Positions 24,513 through 27,953 of a DNA stretch of 27,953 nt are shown one piece after another. The stretch is from JBDROU01 sp043809745 [NCBI: bacterium] (GTDB taxonomy: Bacteria > Elusimicrobiota > JBDRMW01): positions 1-27,953 of the forward strand of contig JBDROU010000093.1 in assembly GCA_043809745.1 (NCBI GenBank), read 5' to 3'. The position numbers were made by a program, and so were the translations under genes. Numbering within the stretch: the stretch's first letter is position 1; each line of letters starts with the position of its first letter. The notes below the pieces were generated by a model. It saw nothing but the letters and a program-made list of their open reading frames with translations, did not search any database and was not told the origin of the DNA.

Positions 24513-27500
24513 ATGGATAATTCGGAACAAAGGAAACATATTAGGATAGCTTTAGGGGATATAGTTGAATATAACTCCCCTTCAGAATCATTCAAGACCA
24601 GGGTTCTGGATATCAGCTATAAAGGGATGCAGTTGGAATCTACCATTCCATTTGTTTCCGGTAAAGATGCGACAGTAATCTTAAGCCCGCCCCATTTGAA
24701 TTACTCTTTAAGAATTCCCTGCAGATTTCTCCATGGAAGGAAAAACAGTCCTGAAAGCTTAACAGGCGTATTTGCCATAGAGTTCGTTCATCATAACCAG
24801 GAACAAAAGAGGGTAATTGAGAATTTTGTTAAAATGATGAAGGAAAAAGCTATAACCCAGAACTTTGAAACTGAAGAGAGCCGAGAATCCCCACGAATTG
24901 ATTGTATTATAACTCCAAACAAGAAGAGACTTGGGAAACTAACAGTAAAAAGTATTGAGAACATATCCCAAAAAGGTCTTTTCTTAAGATTCGAAGGTAA
25001 TATACTAATCTCATCCAAAATCCCACTAAAATTTTCACTGCCAAATGATAAAAGAGCCATAGATGCAAAAGGAAAGATAGTATATATTACTGATTTAGAA
25101 CATAACGGTAAGGGGGATATCAAAGGCGCAGGAATTAGTTTCGATTCTATTTCGGTAACAGATAAACAGCGAATAGAGAATTTTGTGCTTCGTCAGGTAT
25201 CTAACCTGTCATTCAGAAAATTTCACCAAAGCATTTATCAGAGCGATGATAAAAATGGATTTTCTTTTATTGATAAGGAAAAAATACGTTCTATTGTGTT
25301 AAACGCAGTACAAGATAAGCTTTTTGCAAACATACTGCTTGAAAAAAGCCTGCGCAGCTGCCAGGCGCAATTTGCTGAGCTGCACAGCAGCTTCTTTTCA
25401 GTATACAGGCCGCAAGATTTAGCTGATTGCATAATAATACCAAAGGAAATAGCATATTTTTCCTTTAATTACGGAAGGGGTAGTTTCTATTTTCAATGCC
25501 CGGTAGTTCAATCTACAGATAACTCAATAGTATTCCAAATACCGGAAATTATCAATCATTCCGAAAAGCGCTCAATTGACAGGGATGTATTAAAAAATCC
25601 GGAGCCCATTATTGTTGAGATAGCTGCACTGCAGCAATCCGATGCTCAGATAGTTAAGGGTGAGGTTATTGATGTAAGTTCCACAGGTTTTTCATTTAAG
25701 GTTCAAGAAAGCCCTATAAACAGGCAGATATTCGCCCCCGGAGTTTCAATTCAAAAAATAACTCAAAAACCGATAATTTTGAACGGGATGTATGACTCAG
25801 GCGAGGTCAAACATATATCATCTTTTAAATCAGAAACTAATGGAAATTTCATTAAAGTAGGTGTTGAAACAGGAATAAATAGAAAAGAATGCCTATTTAG
25901 GTCTATTACTGCTCAGGAATGGGAGAGCGAATCGTTCTTTGATTCATCGCTTAGTAAAAATTCAGCAAAAGCGGGACATCTGGATGAGAAATCATTTGTT
26001 AAACAACTAATCAAGTTCAAGAATAAAAAAGGGCAAGATATAGTGGCTTTTATTGATGCCACAAGATTGAGGGTAAAAGCTCCTGTTATAGTTTTGCCGC
26101 CAGCATTCGGTAAAAAGAAGGAAACTGTAAGCCCTTTGGTGCTTACGCTACTGGCAAACTTCAAAGCGGTGGGCAAAGATCTTGTTATTGTCCGATACGA
26201 CGGAATTAACAGGCCCGGGGAAAGTTTTAAAGACGAAAGATACAACCGCAAAGGTTGGGAGATGTTAGACTATACCATGACCCAGGGCACGGAAGACTTA
26301 TTAACTGTACTGGAACACTGCGATAACAATCCTTACTTTAATCCTTCCGATAAAATAATTATCTCATGCAGCCTCTCTTCGTTAAAAGCAAGAAAAATAT
26401 TGAGCAGCGGCAAAGACCTAAAAGTTGGATACTGGCTGAACCTAATGGGTATTGCCGACGGCCAAGCAGCTTTCCGTAATATCTCAGGCGGCCTGGATAT
26501 AGTAGGTAATTACAGAATGGGTGTTTTTAACGGTATCTCAGCTATTTTAGGTCATCTGGTAGACCTGGATAAAATAGCAAAGGATATGGTTGAGCATAAC
26601 TATGCATTTATTTCGGATGCCAGAAAAGAGTTTGCGAAGATCAAGACTCCGCTTTCCTGGATATACGGAAAATATGACAGCTGGATCAACCATCCGGATA
26701 TTAAAGATGTTATGACTATTGATTCTGGAGGTTCGCGGGAGCTCATAGAAATACCTACAGGCCATAATTTAAGGACTAGCAAAGATGCGTTCAAGGCATT
26801 TAGGATAATTACTTATAATATTTACTGTTATTTATTTAACGAACCTATATATCCTCAGGAGCCTAACCAAGATACAATAATCAAGGTGCTTTCCGAGGAA
26901 AGGGAACGAATAGCTCACAAAGAAGAGATAGATTTATACGACTACTGGCGCACATACCTGCTGGGGTCAAACGAACAGAGCTTCGGTTATGATTTTTTGA
27001 AGAATTTACGTGAATTCAGGGATTTTTTAACCTTTCAGGAAAGCTTATTAAATATAAATGATGCTCAGACTGTTGCGGATTTAGGATGCGGTACCGGTAT
27101 TTTTATGGAAAACTACCTGAACAATTTCATTAAGAACCGTAAAAAATTTAAGGTACTGCCAAAATTAGTTTTAGTGGATTTTATTAAAGAAGCGTTAGAT
27201 AAAGCAAACCTCAAATACCTGAACTATAAACGCAGAGTGGCAAACGGCCTGCCGCAGGTGGAATTTAAGAATGTTAATCTGGCTGTTAATAGGCTTCTCC
27301 CTGTTAAAAGATTTATTGACGGTAAATACAGTTCATTTTCAGAGCTTAAGAACAGAATTGAGGGTTTTCCTTGCGTGGTAATCGATAAAATTTGCAAGAA
27401 GTATAATCTTAATTTAGAAAAGATACTTAAGGGTAAGTTAGTTAACAAGAATGATATTGCCCGGTTAAAAAGGCGTTTCAGCCAAAATGAAATTGAATAT

Positions 27501-27953
27501 ATATTGGAATTCAACAGAGCGTCCCGTTTTATCCTTAGAAGGCTCAGAAAAGATGATTTTGAAAAACTTTCTCTTGCACAGCAGTTTAAGAGAAAGAAAT
27601 ACAGAAATGTAAAGACGTCTGATTTAATCTTTAACAAGCTTAAATTTTATGATTCTGATTTATCCATGAAGCTTCCTTTTAAGGATAAAAGCTTTGACAA
27701 AATATTGGCCGGCCTTTTAATCTCCTATCTGTTAAATCCGGATGAAAATCTATCCGAATTCCACCGCATACTTAAGCCGGGAGGGAAAATAGTAGTTTCT
27801 ACTATGAAGCCTGATGCGGATATCTCAACAATTTTCACCCAATATATAGATAAAGTAAAAAGATCGGATTTGGAAGATACGGAGATAAAGGACAAAGAAG
27901 AAAATCTTGCGGGAGCAAGATCTATGCTAAATGAAGTAGCAAGTCTCTTCGAA
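24513..27953 (+). CDS. Triple-PilZ / LuxD-like alpha/beta-hydrolase / SAM-methyltransferase fusion protein (3' end outside window)
   Basis: An uninterrupted frame of 1147 codons still open at the window edge. A TGA at 24507-24509 makes ATG 24513 the first possible start; no Shine-Dalgarno is seen. Three PilZ-type regions each have both c-di-GMP motifs: R7-R11 with D33ISYKG; R124-R128 with N150ISQKG; R353-R357 with D387VSSTG. The stretch before the third (YFSFNYGRGSFYFQCPVV) resembles a YcgR N-domain. Residues ~495-780 are an alpha/beta hydrolase resembling LuxD acyl-transferase/thioesterase: IVLPPAFGK, IVRYDGINRPGES, nucleophile Ser620 in ISCSLSS, Asp722 in YGKYDSW, His751 in TGHNL. Residues ~845 to the end are a class I SAM methyltransferase: VADLGCGTG (854-862), acidic D889, then a ~140-residue basic insert before LPFKDKSFDKIL (1054) and HRILKPGGKIVVST. 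It is probably a cytoplasmic, c-di-GMP-controlled acyl or lipid-modifying enzyme; the substrate is unknown. Confidence 0.85.
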   Translation, partial: MDNSEQRKHIRIALGDIVEYNSPSESFKTRVLDISYKGMQLESTIPFVSGKDATVILSPPHLNYSLRIPCRFLHGRKNSPESLTGVFAIEFVHHNQEQKRVIENFVKMMKEKAITQNFETEESRESPRIDCIITPNKKRLGKLTVKSIENISQKGLFLRFEGNILISSKIPLKFSLPNDKRAIDAKGKIVYITDLEHNGKGDIKGAGISFDSISVTDKQRIENFVLRQVSNLSFRKFHQSIYQSDDKNGFSFIDKEKIRSIVLNAVQDKLFANILLEKSLRSCQAQFAELHSSFFSVYRPQDLADCIIIPKEIAYFSFNYGRGSFYFQCPVVQSTDNSIVFQIPEIINHSEKRSIDRDVLKNPEPIIVEIAALQQSDAQIVKGEVIDVSSTGFSFKVQESPINRQIFAPGVSIQKITQKPIILNGMYDSGEVKHISSFKSETNGNFIKVGVETGINRKECLFRSITAQEWESESFFDSSLSKNSAKAGHLDEKSFVKQLIKFKNKKGQDIVAFIDATRLRVKAPVIVLPPAFGKKKETVSPLVLTLLANFKAVGKDLVIVRYDGINRPGESFKDERYNRKGWEMLDYTMTQGTEDLLTVLEHCDNNPYFNPSDKIIISCSLSSLKARKILSSGKDLKVGYWLNLMGIADGQAAFRNISGGLDIVGNYRMGVFNGISAILGHLVDLDKIAKDMVEHNYAFISDARKEFAKIKTPLSWIYGKYDSWINHPDIKDVMTIDSGGSRELIEIPTGHNLRTSKDAFKAFRIITYNIYCYLFNEPIYPQEPNQDTIIKVLSEERERIAHKEEIDLYDYWRTYLLGSNEQSFGYDFLKNLREFRDFLTFQESLLNINDAQTVADLGCGTGIFMENYLNNFIKNRKKFKVLPKLVLVDFIKEALDKANLKYLNYKRRVANGLPQVEFKNVNLAVNRLLPVKRFIDGKYSSFSELKNRIEGFPCVVIDKICKKYNLNLEKILKGKLVNKNDIARLKRRFSQNEIEYILEFNRASRFILRRLRKDDFEKLSLAQQFKRKKYRNVKTSDLIFNKLKFYDSDLSMKLPFKDKSFDKILAGLLISYLLNPDENLSEFHRILKPGGKIVVSTMKPDADISTIFTQYIDKVKRSDLEDTEIKDKEENLAGARSMLNEVASLFE

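Noticed and set aside
24791-27637. Several minus-strand frames (for example 24791-25123, 25913-26251, 27224-27637) opposite the PilZ fusion gene
   Set aside because: The plus-strand frame is continuous for 1147 codons with recognisable motifs, so these are shadows.
1-27953. tRNA, rRNA, CRISPR arrays, insertion sequences or prophage genes
   Set aside because: Gaps are short, and none contains a cloverleaf, regularly spaced repeats, a transposase or terminal inverted repeats.

Overview
This window reads as chromosomal DNA of a Gram-negative (two-membrane) bacterium. It is AT-rich by eye and uses the standard code. Pal, CpoB/YbgF, TolA/TonB, TolB and TolQ homologues show an outer membrane. Spermidine made through carboxy(nor)spermidine, a B12-dependent ribonucleotide reductase, a GuaB3-type IMP dehydrogenase and several unusual domain fusions fit an uncultured lineage such as Omnitrophota. 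That taxonomic guess is inference, not proof. I see no mobile elements, rRNA, tRNA or CRISPR arrays.

Layout. Positions 1-87 hold the tail of an unidentified gene. A strong promoter (198-225) then leads into three plus-strand prepilin-like genes (277-5377): a very large multidomain pseudopilin, a GspK/PilX-like protein lacking Glu+5, and a PulJ-like minor pseudopilin. A minus-strand block follows (5418-8550). It contains a two-gene polyamine operon (nspC, then carboxynorspermidine synthase) with its own promoter, and a protein-L-isoaspartate methyltransferase that carries a signal peptide. From 8662 everything is on the plus strand: a CYTH-domain protein; a deoxynucleotide block (nrdR with two candidate NrdR boxes, class II reductase nrdJ, and a dCTP deaminase-like gene whose usual catalytic Glu is Pro); a GuaB3-type IMP dehydrogenase; uvrA with a clear terminator; and a MerR-receiver fusion regulator that may be translated from a leaderless mRNA.

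Next is a rearranged Tol-Pal cluster, pal-cpoB-tolA/tonB-tolB, with tolQ under a separate promoter and no tolR visible. Downstream are a secreted HEAT-repeat protein, argF (start overlapping the HEAT stop) and an endonuclease III/MagIII-like DNA glycosylase ending at a good terminator. The last 3.4 kb is one uninterrupted reading frame that runs off the window.

That last gene is the most novel element. Its product of at least 1147 residues carries three PilZ-type regions, each with a complete RxxxR plus (D/N)xSxxG c-di-GMP signature. These are followed by an alpha/beta-hydrolase resembling the LuxD acyl-transferase/thioesterase, with a visible Ser-Asp-His triad, and then a SAM methyltransferase with a large insertion. 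It looks like a single-chain enzyme gated by c-di-GMP and acting on an acyl or lipid-like substrate. The function is inference; the motifs are directly visible.
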